NCBI GenBank assembly: GCA_963922335.1 | Contig: CAWUIB010000003.1 | Location: 186,001 to 250,000, forward strand | Direction of reading: 5' to 3' | DNA from: CALBPI01 sp963922335 | GTDB taxonomy: Bacteria; Pseudomonadota; Gammaproteobacteria; Steroidobacterales; Woeseiaceae | Length of the DNA: 64,000 nucleotides | Part shown: one piece after another, positions 46,506 through 55,536 of the stretch | How the letters are laid out: every line of letters starts with the position of its first letter | Numbering within the stretch: position 1 is the first letter of the stretch | Translations under genes and position numbers: made by a program | Notes under the pieces: generated by a model | Database searches by the model: none | Seen by the model: only the letters and a program-made list of their open reading frames with translations | Told to the model about the DNA's origin: nothing

Positions 46506-47192
46506 TCAGTCGGTTTCAATGGCAGGGCAGGCGATGACGCGATTGAGGTCGGTGTTGTAGGTGAATCGCTGCTCATCGTGACGTAGCGTCAAAATATAAC
46601 CGTCAATGTTGGCCTGAATATCAGTCGGCCCCGGACAACCGATACCGGTTGTTGGCCAAGTCATACGTTTCGCGCTTTCGACCCGAATCGATTGCAGCTC
46701 AACGCCCAACATTTCGGCCAAGGACTTGCGCGCAACCAGAGCTTGTTTCGCCCAAACGAACTCGCCTGATCCGGTGACGTCAGCGACGCGCTTGGTACGC
46801 TGACAAATAAACGCACGACCGGAAGCTTCGTGCGCGACGTGAATGTCGTCGCCGACCCGCAATGTCACCTTGTGGCCCGGCGTCACGACTTGCCCATACG
46901 CTTCGCCGGGTTGCGGGCAACCAATACTGGAGTCTCGCCATTGAATGGTACGAACCGTGTCGACAGTGATTGCGTCGGCGTCGATAGCGAGATACTCGGC
47001 GAGTGCATTGATGCCGAGCTTTGCCGCTGCTTTGTCTTCTTCGCTCAATGGCCGGATCTTGCCGGTTTCGGTCATCGAGCGAGCGCCACTGAAGTCAGGC
47101 CCTGCTGCAGCGCTCCCGGCGCATGCGAGTGCACCCGCGACGGCTGCGGCAAGTATCGATGGCGTAGCGCCAAAACTATGAGGTCGTTTCAT
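46506..47192 (-). CDS. Secreted protein with two tandem IGCPxP domains
   Basis: 228 residues with a signal peptide (about 1-30, cleaved after SAAA). The mature protein contains two copies of a ~65-residue unit. Each has a helix (ALAEYLAIDADAI / SLAEMLGVELQSI), a Trp (IQW / MTW), the motif IGCPQPG or IGCPGPT, a beta-hairpin and a final Cys (FIC, VIAC). The Cys pair per unit probably forms a disulfide. I know related single-copy hypothetical proteins but no function. It follows mscS by 65 bp, which may hold its own promoter, and ends at the shared terminator. Confidence 0.7.
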   Translation of the reverse strand: MKRPHSFGATPSILAAAVAGALACAGSAAAGPDFSGARSMTETGKIRPLSEEDKAAAKLGINALAEYLAIDADAITVDTVRTIQWRDSSIGCPQPGEAYGQVVTPGHKVTLRVGDDIHVAHEASGRAFICQRTKRVADVTGSGEFVWAKQALVARKSLAEMLGVELQSIRVESAKRMTWPTTGIGCPGPTDIQANIDGYILTLRHDEQRFTYNTDLNRVIACPAIETD

Positions 47193-47257
47193 GTTCTCTC
47201 ACTCTTGTGCTGTCCGAGCCTTTGATCGCCTCTGAGCATATTGGTTCGGTCCCTATT

Positions 47258-48286
47258 CTACTTATCACCACGAATTGTGGTTTCCTTCTCTGCGATTCGC
47301 TCATCGAGACGGGCAAGCCATTGCTCCAGGCGTTCGATCCTGGTCGTATTTGGCTCGTCGGCATCCTTGGCTTTCGCGAGTTGGGCGGATAACTCCTCTC
47401 GACGTGCCCTGAGTTTATCCAGATCCTCTGCTTTCAGCGCCTTGTCGAAGACTAATTCGTCGGAATTGACTTCGCTGCTTGCAACCGGTTCGACGGCCGG
47501 GGGCACGAATCCGTGTCTACTTGAAAACTCACGGGTATTCACAAGTAACGGAGAAGCGATTTCCACACCCGCTTCGTGAAGCACGTCGATCGTCGCCGCG
47601 CGTAGTGCGCGCCGCTGACTCAACAACGACTTAACGTCTGTGAGCAGCCCCGCGATGGCGTAGGTGATCGAGAAGTCGCCAAGCGCACGGATCTGCACAA
47701 AGGGACTCTCGAGATCGCAGCGACTTGCGGCTTCGAGTAAAAGTTTCTCAATCTCGTGTCTGGAGACGTCGTAGCCGAGTGAAAGCTCCACCGAAAGGAT
47801 AGAGCCGCTTGTGCGCATCACGCGAACCGGGTTGGCGGCCACATACGTATTCGGGATGGTGGTCAGGTCGCGCTCTTCGGTCTGAATTTCAAGGTGCAAC
47901 AAGTCCATCTCCGATACGCGACCGAAGTACTCGCCAACTCGGATGTAGTCGCCCATACGAAAGCTGCCGACCGATCGCAACATGATGCCTGCCATGATAT
48001 TGCCGACCAGATTGGTGGAGGAGAGCGCGATCGTGGCACTCAATACGATACCGAAAAGACTGAGGAGCGCGCCTCGCGTCTCATTCGGTACGGGGAGGAT
48101 CAAGATGATCGTCAGCAGCGCGATCAGCACCGTGGCCACGAGAATCGACTGCCGGCGAAATTGCTGATCCGGTCGATCGGCGTAGCTCTTTGCGATGCGG
48201 CGGTTGATGAAAAAAACGACTGCGCAGACAAGCGCGACTTCCCCAAGCGAAAGCGCGACTAATGGGAGTACCTCGAACAGATCCAC
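47258..48286 (-). CDS. MscS-family mechanosensitive ion channel
   Basis: 342 residues from a GTG at 48286. Three or four membrane helices fill the first 110 residues; the pore helix TNLVGNIMAGIMLRS is followed by the MscS beta domain (FRMGDYIRVGEYFGRVSEMDL and TIPNTYVAANPV). A C-terminal alpha/beta domain runs to about 255, and a final coiled coil (about 285-335, LDKLRARREELSAQLAK) is an addition to the basic MscS plan. Role: pressure release on osmotic downshock. The GTG lies 5 bases after a GGAG that is partly buried in a strong stem-loop (48293-48316). It lies downstream of the che operon on the same strand. Confidence 0.87.
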   Translation of the reverse strand: MDLFEVLPLVALSLGEVALVCAVVFFINRRIAKSYADRPDQQFRRQSILVATVLIALLTIILILPVPNETRGALLSLFGIVLSATIALSSTNLVGNIMAGIMLRSVGSFRMGDYIRVGEYFGRVSEMDLLHLEIQTEERDLTTIPNTYVAANPVRVMRTSGSILSVELSLGYDVSRHEIEKLLLEAASRCDLESPFVQIRALGDFSITYAIAGLLTDVKSLLSQRRALRAATIDVLHEAGVEIASPLLVNTREFSSRHGFVPPAVEPVASSEVNSDELVFDKALKAEDLDKLRARREELSAQLAKAKDADEPNTTRIERLEQWLARLDERIAEKETTIRGDK

Positions 48287-48292
48287 GTGAGC

Positions 48293-48316
48293 TCCGGTCT
48301 CATTGATGAGACCGGA
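48293..48316 (-). promoter_or_regulatory. Stem-loop sequestering the mscS ribosome site
   Basis: A perfect 11-bp inverted repeat (TCCGGTCTCAT / ATGAGACCGGA) with a 2-base centre lies between the second MCP gene (stop 48343) and mscS (start 48286). On the minus strand the 3' arm contains GGA of the GGAG Shine-Dalgarno (48292-48295), so a folded RNA would block mscS translation. No T-run follows, so a simple intrinsic terminator is less likely. Function is inferred from geometry. Confidence 0.55.
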
Positions 48317-48342
48317 TCATATCGCGCCAAGGCCGCTAACGG

Positions 48343-50259
48343 TTAGAACGACTCCCAAACCTCATCGTCCACCGGCTCCGCATCTCGATTCAATGGGCTT
48401 CGAATAGCCGACTCGGAGTCTTCGGCCGGTGGTGTCCATGGTCGCTCTGCCGATCGGCGCTCGACGAAGGGCTTTTTCGCGGTGGACTCGACGTGTGCCG
48501 GAGCTGATGATGCTGGCGTCGCGACGGCGGGTGCGCGGACGTCGCCACGACTTGTTGAGACGGTGAATTTGCGCACCAATTCGCTCAGGTTAGCCGCCTC
48601 CTGGTTGAGGCTCTGGCTTGCGGCTGCCACCTCTTCCACAAGCGCTGCGTTTTGCTGCGTGAGGTCATCCATCTGTCCGATGGCGGTGTTGACCTGCGAG
48701 ATGCCTTCCGACTGCTCGGAGCTTGCCGCTGCAATGCTGCCGACGATCTGTGTGACTTTCTGCACACGCTCGACAATATCGCGGAGCGTATCGCCGGACT
48801 GGTTCACAAGACGTGATCCTTCCTCCACCTTGCGCGATGAATCCTCGATCAAATCCTTGATCTCTTTTGCAGCCGTCGCACTGCGACCGGCAAGGTTGCG
48901 CACCTCGCTCGCTACCACGGCAAATCCTCGGCCCTGGTCGCCAGCGCGAGCCGCTTCGACCGAAGCATTCAGCGCGAGCAGATTAGTCTGGAACGCGATT
49001 TCATCGATGACGCCGATAATGTCCGAGATCTTCTTGCTCGCTGCATTGATCTCGCCCATTGCGTTGGTCGCGCGCTGCGCAACCTCGCCGCCGGTCTCCG
49101 CCTGCTCGCGGGTCTCGATGGCCAACTGGTTCGCTTCAGAGGCGTTGGTGGCATTTTGCTGAACCGTCGTCGTCATTTCAGTCATGCTGGTAGCCGTGCG
49201 CTCCAGACTGGAGGCCTGTTGCTCAGTGCGTTGACTAAGATCCGCATTGCCGCTCGAGATCTCCGCGGCGCCGGTGCCGACGGTGTCTGCAACACGGTAG
49301 ATTGCGCCGATGGTCTGGTTCAGTTCGATCAGCGTGTCGTTCACCGCTGCCTTCAGATCGCCGAGGCTACCGCTGTACTCGCCGTTGATTCGTACGGTCA
49401 GATCACCGTCACTAACCTGCTGCATGACAGACTTGGTCTCTCCGAGCAGGCGGTTGATGGAATCCTGCAGTAGACGCTGCTCGGTAATGTTCGATGCGAT
49501 TTTTACAATCTTTGTGACCGCACCTTCGTTGTCGAAGACCGGTGCGTAGGCGGCCTGCAGCCAAAGGTCACTGCCGTCCTTGTGCACTCTATGGAATTCA
49601 CCGACAACAGCTTCGCCGGAACGCACTGTATCCCACAGCGCCAGATAGTCGGCGCTCTCGCCGTACTCCTTTTCGACAAACATCTTGTGGTCTTTTCCGA
49701 TGACCTCATCGCGGGTGTAGCCTACCGTGGCCAGAAAATTCTGGTTCGCGTACAGAATGGTTCTGTCCAGTGCAAACTCGATGCGCGCTTGTGACCGGTC
49801 GACTGCCTCGACCTGACTACGGAAATCGGCGTCACGTTTCTGCTGAGCTTTCTCTGCGGTGACATCTTTCCATTCGAGGGTGCTACCTGTGTGCTCACCA
49901 TGCTCATTGAACGCAGGGGTCACGCGCAGATTGAGTGAGACGTTGTCGATCTGGATATCTGTCGAGAACGGCTTACCCATCGGTTGTGCGAGCATTCTTC
50001 GCTGATGGCTGGGGTCTGTATGGAATCGATCGATATTGCTCCCGATCATGTCCTCGGGATCGAAGCCTGGCCACCGTTTGGCGAACGCTTCTTTATGGTT
50101 GCGCAGTAGCTCCGTGGAAGCGCTATTCATGTAAACAATATTGAAATCACGGTCGACCATCATGAAAGCCGTGTCCGATTCATCGACGATTCTCGCCAGC
50201 GTGTGCGCTTTGGAATCCGCGGCGCCATTATCGGCCTTCTTGAAGAACTTACTAAACAT
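48343..50259 (-). CDS. Cytoplasmic PAS-PAS-HAMP methyl-accepting chemotaxis protein
   Basis: 638 residues from the ATG at 50259 (GGAG nine bases upstream). No membrane helix. Two PAS domains fill about 20-265 (AFMMVDRDFNIVYMN and ARIEFALDRTILYAN). A HAMP-like linker is near 300-340, then the long signalling hairpin with the conserved tip IGVIDEIAFQTNLLALNASV. The protein ends in VWESF, a W-x-x-F tail like the pentapeptide that tethers CheR and CheB. Such soluble PAS receptors usually sense an internal redox or ligand state. It is the last che gene of the operon. The second MCP of the operon has the same layout. Confidence 0.92.
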   Translation of the reverse strand: MFSKFFKKADNGAADSKAHTLARIVDESDTAFMMVDRDFNIVYMNSASTELLRNHKEAFAKRWPGFDPEDMIGSNIDRFHTDPSHQRRMLAQPMGKPFSTDIQIDNVSLNLRVTPAFNEHGEHTGSTLEWKDVTAEKAQQKRDADFRSQVEAVDRSQARIEFALDRTILYANQNFLATVGYTRDEVIGKDHKMFVEKEYGESADYLALWDTVRSGEAVVGEFHRVHKDGSDLWLQAAYAPVFDNEGAVTKIVKIASNITEQRLLQDSINRLLGETKSVMQQVSDGDLTVRINGEYSGSLGDLKAAVNDTLIELNQTIGAIYRVADTVGTGAAEISSGNADLSQRTEQQASSLERTATSMTEMTTTVQQNATNASEANQLAIETREQAETGGEVAQRATNAMGEINAASKKISDIIGVIDEIAFQTNLLALNASVEAARAGDQGRGFAVVASEVRNLAGRSATAAKEIKDLIEDSSRKVEEGSRLVNQSGDTLRDIVERVQKVTQIVGSIAAASSEQSEGISQVNTAIGQMDDLTQQNAALVEEVAAASQSLNQEAANLSELVRKFTVSTSRGDVRAPAVATPASSAPAHVESTAKKPFVERRSAERPWTPPAEDSESAIRSPLNRDAEPVDDEVWESF

Positions 50260-50280
50260 GACTTGCAACTCCATCCGTGT

Positions 50281-50300
50281 AGTTGGCGCTCACGCCAACT
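50281..50300 (-). other. Stem-loop in the leader of the distal MCP gene
   Basis: A perfect 8-bp stem (AGTTGGCG / CGCCAACT) with a 4-base loop lies 21 bases before the MCP start at 50259, within the 137-bp gap after cheB. On the transcribed strand it is not followed by a T-run. It could be an mRNA-processing or stability element. A similar hairpin precedes the other MCP gene of the operon. Confidence 0.5.
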
Positions 50301-50396
50301 TTCGCTGTTGTTGAGCTAGCGTCGAGCCACTGCAAAACTGAACACTCAACCCACCACGGAATATCCGAATGGTTGACCCAAAATCTCGAATCGAAG

Positions 50397-51545
50397 TTAG
50401 GCTGAATTCACCGCGGACATATCTGGGAATCGGGTGCCGATTTCTGCGGCGATGTCTTCGAGACTGCGTACCGTGTGGATTGCATTTTCTTCGAGCGCAG
50501 CGCGTGGCATGCCATAGACGATGCACGATGCCTCGTCCTGACCGATCGTGTAAGCACCCGCATCTCTCATGCGCTTGAGGCCAGCGGCACCGTCCCGGCC
50601 CATCCCCGTCAGAATGACACCGATCGCTTTTTTGCCCGCAACCTCGGCAACCGAATTGAACATGAAGTCCACCGACGGTTTGTGAAACAAGACCCTTGGT
50701 CCGTCGTCCAGTCGACACCGATAGCCAGGTCCGTCACGTTCGATCTTGAGATGCTGATCGCCTGGCGCAATGTATGCGTGTCCGTCGCGAACCAGCAATC
50801 CGTCTTCAGCCTCGACCACGTGCAATGCGGTCTGATCATCCATCCTTTTTGCGAAGGAGCCGCTAAAGCCAATTGGGATATGTTGTGTGATGACCACGCC
50901 CGGGGACCCTGGCTTGATGCCGCCAAGGACCTCTCGGATTGCCTCTGTTCCTCCGGTAGAGGCGCCAATGGCGATAAGGTGTGTTGATGGTCCACCGCTA
51001 ATCTTTTGCTCTGGTGAATAATTGTTCTTCTCGGATATCGCGGCAGGACTCGGTGCTCTGGGAATATGCCGCCGTGAGCTGCGGATGTCTCCCGCGGATG
51101 CGGCCGCTTTGCGCACTTCCCATACGAGCTCACCAATCTTGTCCTCAAGCGACTTTGCAACATCGACCGTGGGTTTCGGCACGAAACCGGTTGCCCCAAG
51201 GGCAAGCGCTTTCATCGTGACCTCCGAACCTTTCTCAGTCAGCGTTGAAACCATCACCACGGGCATCGGCCTTAGGCGCATGAGGTTTTCGAGAAACGTA
51301 ATTCCATCCATGCGCGGCATTTCAACATCCAGGGTGATGACATCTGGGTCGAGCGCCTTGATTTTTTCCCGAGCGTCGAAAGGGTCTTTGGCGACGCCAA
51401 CAACATTGATGTCACTAATCTCACCAAGCAGTTCTCCCAAGAGCTTGCGCATGAGTGCGGAATCATCAACCACAAGCACCTTGATCGGATTGGTTGATGA
51501 GAACTGACCTGTGCCGGGGTTCACCAGTGTTGCATTCGTAGCCAT
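50397..51545 (-). CDS. cheB: Chemotaxis protein-glutamate methylesterase CheB
   Basis: 382 residues from the ATG at 51545, five bases after cheD; the longer frame to 51632 overlaps cheD. The receiver domain has VLVVDDSALMRKL and the phospho-acceptor Asp73 in ITLDVEMPRMDG. After a variable linker the esterase domain carries the catalytic Ser (AIGASTGGTEAI), His (VITQHIPIGFS) and Asp (GMGRDGA). It demethylates or deamidates receptor glutamates when phosphorylated by CheA, resetting the MCPs encoded on either side. Confidence 0.96.
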   Translation of the reverse strand: MATNATLVNPGTGQFSSTNPIKVLVVDDSALMRKLLGELLGEISDINVVGVAKDPFDAREKIKALDPDVITLDVEMPRMDGITFLENLMRLRPMPVVMVSTLTEKGSEVTMKALALGATGFVPKPTVDVAKSLEDKIGELVWEVRKAAASAGDIRSSRRHIPRAPSPAAISEKNNYSPEQKISGGPSTHLIAIGASTGGTEAIREVLGGIKPGSPGVVITQHIPIGFSGSFAKRMDDQTALHVVEAEDGLLVRDGHAYIAPGDQHLKIERDGPGYRCRLDDGPRVLFHKPSVDFMFNSVAEVAGKKAIGVILTGMGRDGAAGLKRMRDAGAYTIGQDEASCIVYGMPRAALEENAIHTVRSLEDIAAEIGTRFPDMSAVNSA

Positions 51546-51550
51546 ATAAA

Positions 51551-52156
51551 TTATCCCCGAGTTCCATTCATATACTTGCGGTCGTTCGCCACCACCGTTG
51601 CAGTCTGTAATCGCCTCAGGCGGCGAACCCATACCTTGCCGGTGGCTGGTTCGAATACCACCTTCCGCGGCCAGTCGCCTCCGAGGTCCTCTGCCAGCAC
51701 GTTTAGTTTGTGCTCACGTGCGTATTGACGGACACAGGCAACGTTCTCATCACCGATCTGGTTCGTATCAAAGTCCATTACTGCCGCCCCGCCGAACAGT
51801 TTGACTTCGAGTGCTTCACGCGTGCCTTTCCAGCGGACGATCGTATCGATGAGCGATCGCATGGCGTTCGGCCCATACTTCAACGAACGCTCGCCAGCAC
51901 CGCCGGTATTGGCCGATACGCCTTTGCCCGGGAGCATGAAGTGATTCATGCCGCCGACACCGGTGAGGGGGTCACGAATGCAGGCGGCGACGCAAGATCC
52001 GAGTACGGTTGAGATGAGCTCATCGTTCTGTGTCACGTAGTACTCGCCTGGCAGGACTTTCGCGGATAACTTACCGCGCTCGTTATCTTGGAATCGCTGC
52101 ACGTGCTCAAAGCCGGGCAATACGAGAGTCGTGTCCTGTTGTGCAAGAATGGCCAC
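51551..52156 (-). CDS. cheD: Chemoreceptor glutamine deamidase CheD
   Basis: 201 residues. The CheD signature is complete: VLGSCVAACIRDP with the nucleophile Cys, GGMNHFMLP with the His, and KLFGGAAVMD. It deamidates receptor glutamines and in many bacteria couples to CheC; no cheC is seen here. It starts three bases after the cheR stop and ends five bases before cheB. The C-terminal ~25 residues (VWVRRLRRLQTATVV) are basic and somewhat longer than in the shortest family members. Confidence 0.95.
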   Translation of the reverse strand: MAILAQQDTTLVLPGFEHVQRFQDNERGKLSAKVLPGEYYVTQNDELISTVLGSCVAACIRDPLTGVGGMNHFMLPGKGVSANTGGAGERSLKYGPNAMRSLIDTIVRWKGTREALEVKLFGGAAVMDFDTNQIGDENVACVRQYAREHKLNVLAEDLGGDWPRKVVFEPATGKVWVRRLRRLQTATVVANDRKYMNGTRG

Positions 52157-52159
52157 GGT

Positions 52160-53023
52160 CTAGGACACCTTGCGATAAATCGTTCGCCCAAGCAGTTCGA
52201 ACTCGGTGGTGTTCCTCACGAGGCTCTCCGAATGCCCAACGATGAGGTGCCCTCCCGAAACCAGGTGTTGCGCGAAGCGTTCGACCAGTCGTTCCTGCGT
52301 CGGTTTATCAAAATAGATCATGACGTTGCGACAGAAGATGACCTCAAACTGGCCAGTGAACGGCCATTCATGCATGAGGTTGAGTCGTTGGAATGTCAGT
52401 AAATTCTGGAGCGCAGGTTTGACGCGAACCTTGTCAGCCATCGCGCCAGTGCCACGTTGGAACCAACGTCGTACCTGAGCTTCGGGCATGCCTTCAACAC
52501 GTTCAGACGCGTACACGCCACGTTTTGCGGTTTCTACCACTTGTGAGTCGATATCGGTGCACAACACTTTGGCATCCCACGACTCGATGTCGCCGATAAC
52601 CTCTCTCAGCGTCATGGCGATTGAGTAGGGTTCCTCGCCAGTTGAACAACCGGCGGACCAAATACGCAATCGCTTACCCGATTCATGTCGACGTCGAACG
52701 AACTCAGGCAAAAGTTGTTCGCGAAGAAACTCGAAGTGGTGGTTTTCTCTGAAGAACGCAGTCAGATTGGTGGTCACTGCATTGGTGAACAGCTCAACCT
52801 CGGTGGGATCACCGAGTTTGAGTAGCGCCGCGTAGTCCTCGAAGTCCGCCAGCTTCAATGCGCTCATCCGACTCGCAATGCGACGCTCGACAAGCTGGCG
52901 CTTGGCGGCGGTCATCGCGATGCCAGTGAGTTGGTAGATCAACTGAAGCACATAGCTGAATTGCTGCTCCGAAAGCTGGCCGCCATGCGCCTCCGGCTTT
53001 TCCGCTGTTAGAACACTGGACAC
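52160..53023 (-). CDS. cheR: Chemotaxis protein methyltransferase CheR
   Basis: 287 residues from a GTG at 53023, placed just after GAAGAGGA; longer frames overlap the STAS gene. The N-terminal helical domain (about 15-80) precedes the SAM-binding domain with RIWSAGCSTGEEPYSIAM, LCTDIDSQV, FCRNVMIYFD and LIVGHSESL. It methylates glutamates of the MCPs. It overlaps the STAS gene by 16 bases. Both linked MCPs end in W-x-x-F, a docking tail for CheR. Confidence 0.95.
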   Translation of the reverse strand: MSSVLTAEKPEAHGGQLSEQQFSYVLQLIYQLTGIAMTAAKRQLVERRIASRMSALKLADFEDYAALLKLGDPTEVELFTNAVTTNLTAFFRENHHFEFLREQLLPEFVRRRHESGKRLRIWSAGCSTGEEPYSIAMTLREVIGDIESWDAKVLCTDIDSQVVETAKRGVYASERVEGMPEAQVRRWFQRGTGAMADKVRVKPALQNLLTFQRLNLMHEWPFTGQFEVIFCRNVMIYFDKPTQERLVERFAQHLVSGGHLIVGHSESLVRNTTEFELLGRTIYRKVS

Positions 53024-53346
53024 AAATCGTCCTCTTCGTCGACTTCCGGCGCCTGTGGGGCGGCCTCGCCGAGAGGCATGATTTTGTCGATACCGAGTGT
53101 TGCTGCCTGCTGATGAACGCTTTCGGTTGCGTTGACGAATGACACACCTTCGCGCGACTTGAAGAACGCGACAATCAACTGCCACCCGGCAGCATCGATA
53201 AACCGAGCATCGCTCGCTTCGATAACCACTTCGGATGCGCCAGAAGCTGCGCTAAGTTCTTCTTTTAATGCTTTGACACCGTCAAGCACCACCTCTTCCT
53301 GGAGGTGTACCGTTTGACCTTCCGGCGCGCTTTCCTGCTTTGCCAT
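53008..53346 (-). CDS. STAS-domain protein in the che operon
   Basis: 112 residues. The STAS fold is visible: LDGVKALKEELSA, VVIEASDARFIDAAGWQLIVAFF and VSFVNATESVHQQAATLGI. In anti-anti-sigma factors the loop after the third strand holds a phosphorylatable Ser/Thr, usually in a D-S/T-S-G-like setting. Here it reads IDAAGW, so that position appears to be Ala. A short acidic tail ends the protein (EVDEEDDLCPVF). STAS proteins occur in some chemotaxis operons, but their role is unclear. It follows the proximal MCP by 21 bp and overlaps cheR. Confidence 0.8.
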   Translation of the reverse strand: MAKQESAPEGQTVHLQEEVVLDGVKALKEELSAASGASEVVIEASDARFIDAAGWQLIVAFFKSREGVSFVNATESVHQQAATLGIDKIMPLGEAAPQAPEVDEEDDLCPVF

Positions 53347-53367
53347 GTTTGAGTTCCTTGCTCTGTC

Positions 53368-55518
53368 TCAGAAGTCCTGCCAAACCTGATCGTCGGTACC
53401 GTTTGCTTTGGGTGCTGGCGCTGATGCCGCTGACTCTTTTTTGTCTGACCACGGTCGGGACGCGGAACGCCGCTCATGGCCACCGGGTGCCGAAACGGGC
53501 GCGCTGATCGCGTTGTCGCCGACATCAAACTGGTTCATCAGCTCTGACATGCTCTGGGCTTGCTCACTGAGTGATTCACTGGCTACCGCGGCCTCTTCGA
53601 CCAACGCAGCATTTTGCTGGGTGAGTTCGTCCATCTGTGTGATGGCTGAGTTGACCTGCTCGATACCCTGAGCTTGCTCGGCGCTAGCGGCAGCGATTTC
53701 CCCGACGATATCGGTAACGCGCTTCACGCCTGCAACAATTTCGGAAAGGGTTTCGCCCGACTCGTTGACGAGGCGTGAACCTTCTTCCACTTTGGTCCCT
53801 GAGTCTTGAATCAGGTCTTTAATCTCACGCGCAGCAGTGGCACTTCTTCCTGCGAGATTTCTTACTTCACTCGCAACCACGGCAAACCCGCGACCTTGTT
53901 CGCCTGCGCGCGCCGCTTCAACGGATGCATTCAGGGCAAGCAGATTGGTCTGGAACGCGATTTCGTCAATCACACCGATGATGTCCGCAATTTTCGTGCT
54001 GGACGCGTTGATCTCCTCCATCGCCTGAATCGCATCGCGAACCACTGCTCCACCACGTTCCGCCTGGTCACGGGCATCGATGGCAAGCTGATTGGCTGTC
54101 GTTGCGTTCTCTGCGTTTTGCTTCACGGTCGAGGTCATCTGCTCCATGCTCGACGCGGTTTCTTCGAGGCTTGCAGCCTGCTGCCCTGTGCGACGGCTGA
54201 GGTCGGTATTGCCTTGTGAAATCTCGGATGAGCCGGTATCGACCGATTCGGCAACGCGGTTGATCTCTCCCACAATGCTCGACAGGTTGTTGAGGCTTTC
54301 GTTTACCGAAGCGGCGAGGTCTGCGTAGCGCCCCGTGAGCCCGCTCTCCATGCGTTGAGTCAAGTCGCCGTTTGCCATGGCGGTCATGACCTGAACGGCT
54401 TCTTTAATTACGCGTTCACCAATCGTCTCGAGACTAGTGTTGAGCGCACGTTGGAGATCCGCGAACTCACCGGTGTATTCGCCGACCATGCGCTGGTCGA
54501 GATTACCTTCCGAAACCATACGCATAACGGAAGAAACTTCATGCATAGCGGCCGAGGTCATTTCGCGACGAGATTTCTCGGCAGTGATGTCGATCGCAAA
54601 CTTCACCACTTTTACAATTTCGCCTGCTTCGTTTCGGACCGGGTTGTAGGAGGCCTGAATCCATACTTCTTTTCCGCCTTTGCCAACACGAAGGAACTCG
54701 CCCGACAGAAATTCACCGCGGCGTAACTTCTCCCACATTTCGGTATACGAACCGCCGGCCTTTTCATCGCCCGGATAGAACATGAAGTGGTTTTCACCAA
54801 TGACATCGTTGGCTGTATAGCCCATCGTATGGCAGAAGTTGTCGTTCACTTTGCGGATCGTGCCGTCCATCTCAAATTCAATAACTGCCTGCGCTTTGCT
54901 GACTGCCTCGAGTTGTGATCGGTAGTCGACGTCACGCTCACGATTCGCCAACTCCTCGGTGACGTCTTCCCACTCCAGCGTGCTGCCAACGTGTTCACCA
55001 GAGTTGTTGAAACTCGAAGTGACACGCAGCGCGAAGGTCAGTGGCCCAACTTTGATATTGGTCTTGTGTGGCGCACCAAGTGGTGCGGCCAGCATGCCGC
55101 GTTGGTGTGATGGGTTCTTGTGGAACCGGTCGATGCACGAGCCGACCAAGCGCTCTGGATCAAAGTCCGGCCAGATTTCGCGAAACTCAGCTGCAGAGCT
55201 TCGCAGCAGTTTCATGGTTGAGTCGTTGACGTACTCGATAACGAAGTCTTTATCGACAACCATGAAGGACGCTTCGGCGTCGTCGACGATGCGTGCCAGC
55301 TGTCCGTATTTCTCGAGCTGCTCATCTTTTTCTTGAGCTTCCGCTTTCGCGGCGGTGGCATCGCGCTCGGCCGCACTAGTCGCGATTTTGGACGCCTCGA
55401 TGTCAGCCTTCAGCGCTTCATTCTGCGCGTTTGCTTCGGTGAGTGTTTGCGTTGCGCGGGCGAGCTCCGCTTCCAGTGCATCAATCCTTGCCTGGTCCTT
55501 GCGGGAAGTACCGAACAT
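53368..55518 (-). CDS. Cytoplasmic coiled-coil/PAS-PAS/HAMP methyl-accepting chemotaxis protein
   Basis: 716 residues and no membrane helix. An N-terminal coiled coil (about 8-75; RIDALEAELARATQ) is followed by two PAS domains (about 80-330; SFMVVDKDFVIEYVND and AVIEFEMDGTIRKVND). Tandem HAMP-like units (GNLDQRMVGEYTGE and GDLTQRMESGLTG) and the receptor hairpin with the same tip motif as its paralogue come next. The C-terminus is VWQDF, again W-x-x-F. The PAS/signalling parts are strongly similar to the 48343-50259 MCP, indicating duplication within the operon. Ribosome site AAGGAGAG. Confidence 0.92.
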   Translation of the reverse strand: MFGTSRKDQARIDALEAELARATQTLTEANAQNEALKADIEASKIATSAAERDATAAKAEAQEKDEQLEKYGQLARIVDDAEASFMVVDKDFVIEYVNDSTMKLLRSSAAEFREIWPDFDPERLVGSCIDRFHKNPSHQRGMLAAPLGAPHKTNIKVGPLTFALRVTSSFNNSGEHVGSTLEWEDVTEELANRERDVDYRSQLEAVSKAQAVIEFEMDGTIRKVNDNFCHTMGYTANDVIGENHFMFYPGDEKAGGSYTEMWEKLRRGEFLSGEFLRVGKGGKEVWIQASYNPVRNEAGEIVKVVKFAIDITAEKSRREMTSAAMHEVSSVMRMVSEGNLDQRMVGEYTGEFADLQRALNTSLETIGERVIKEAVQVMTAMANGDLTQRMESGLTGRYADLAASVNESLNNLSSIVGEINRVAESVDTGSSEISQGNTDLSRRTGQQAASLEETASSMEQMTSTVKQNAENATTANQLAIDARDQAERGGAVVRDAIQAMEEINASSTKIADIIGVIDEIAFQTNLLALNASVEAARAGEQGRGFAVVASEVRNLAGRSATAAREIKDLIQDSGTKVEEGSRLVNESGETLSEIVAGVKRVTDIVGEIAAASAEQAQGIEQVNSAITQMDELTQQNAALVEEAAVASESLSEQAQSMSELMNQFDVGDNAISAPVSAPGGHERRSASRPWSDKKESAASAPAPKANGTDDQVWQDF

Positions 55519-55536
55519 TTATCTTCTCTCCTTGGG

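Noticed and set aside
53024..53185. N-terminal extension of CheR
   Set aside because: It overlaps the STAS gene; a GTG with GAAGAGGA at 53023 gives a normal CheR length.
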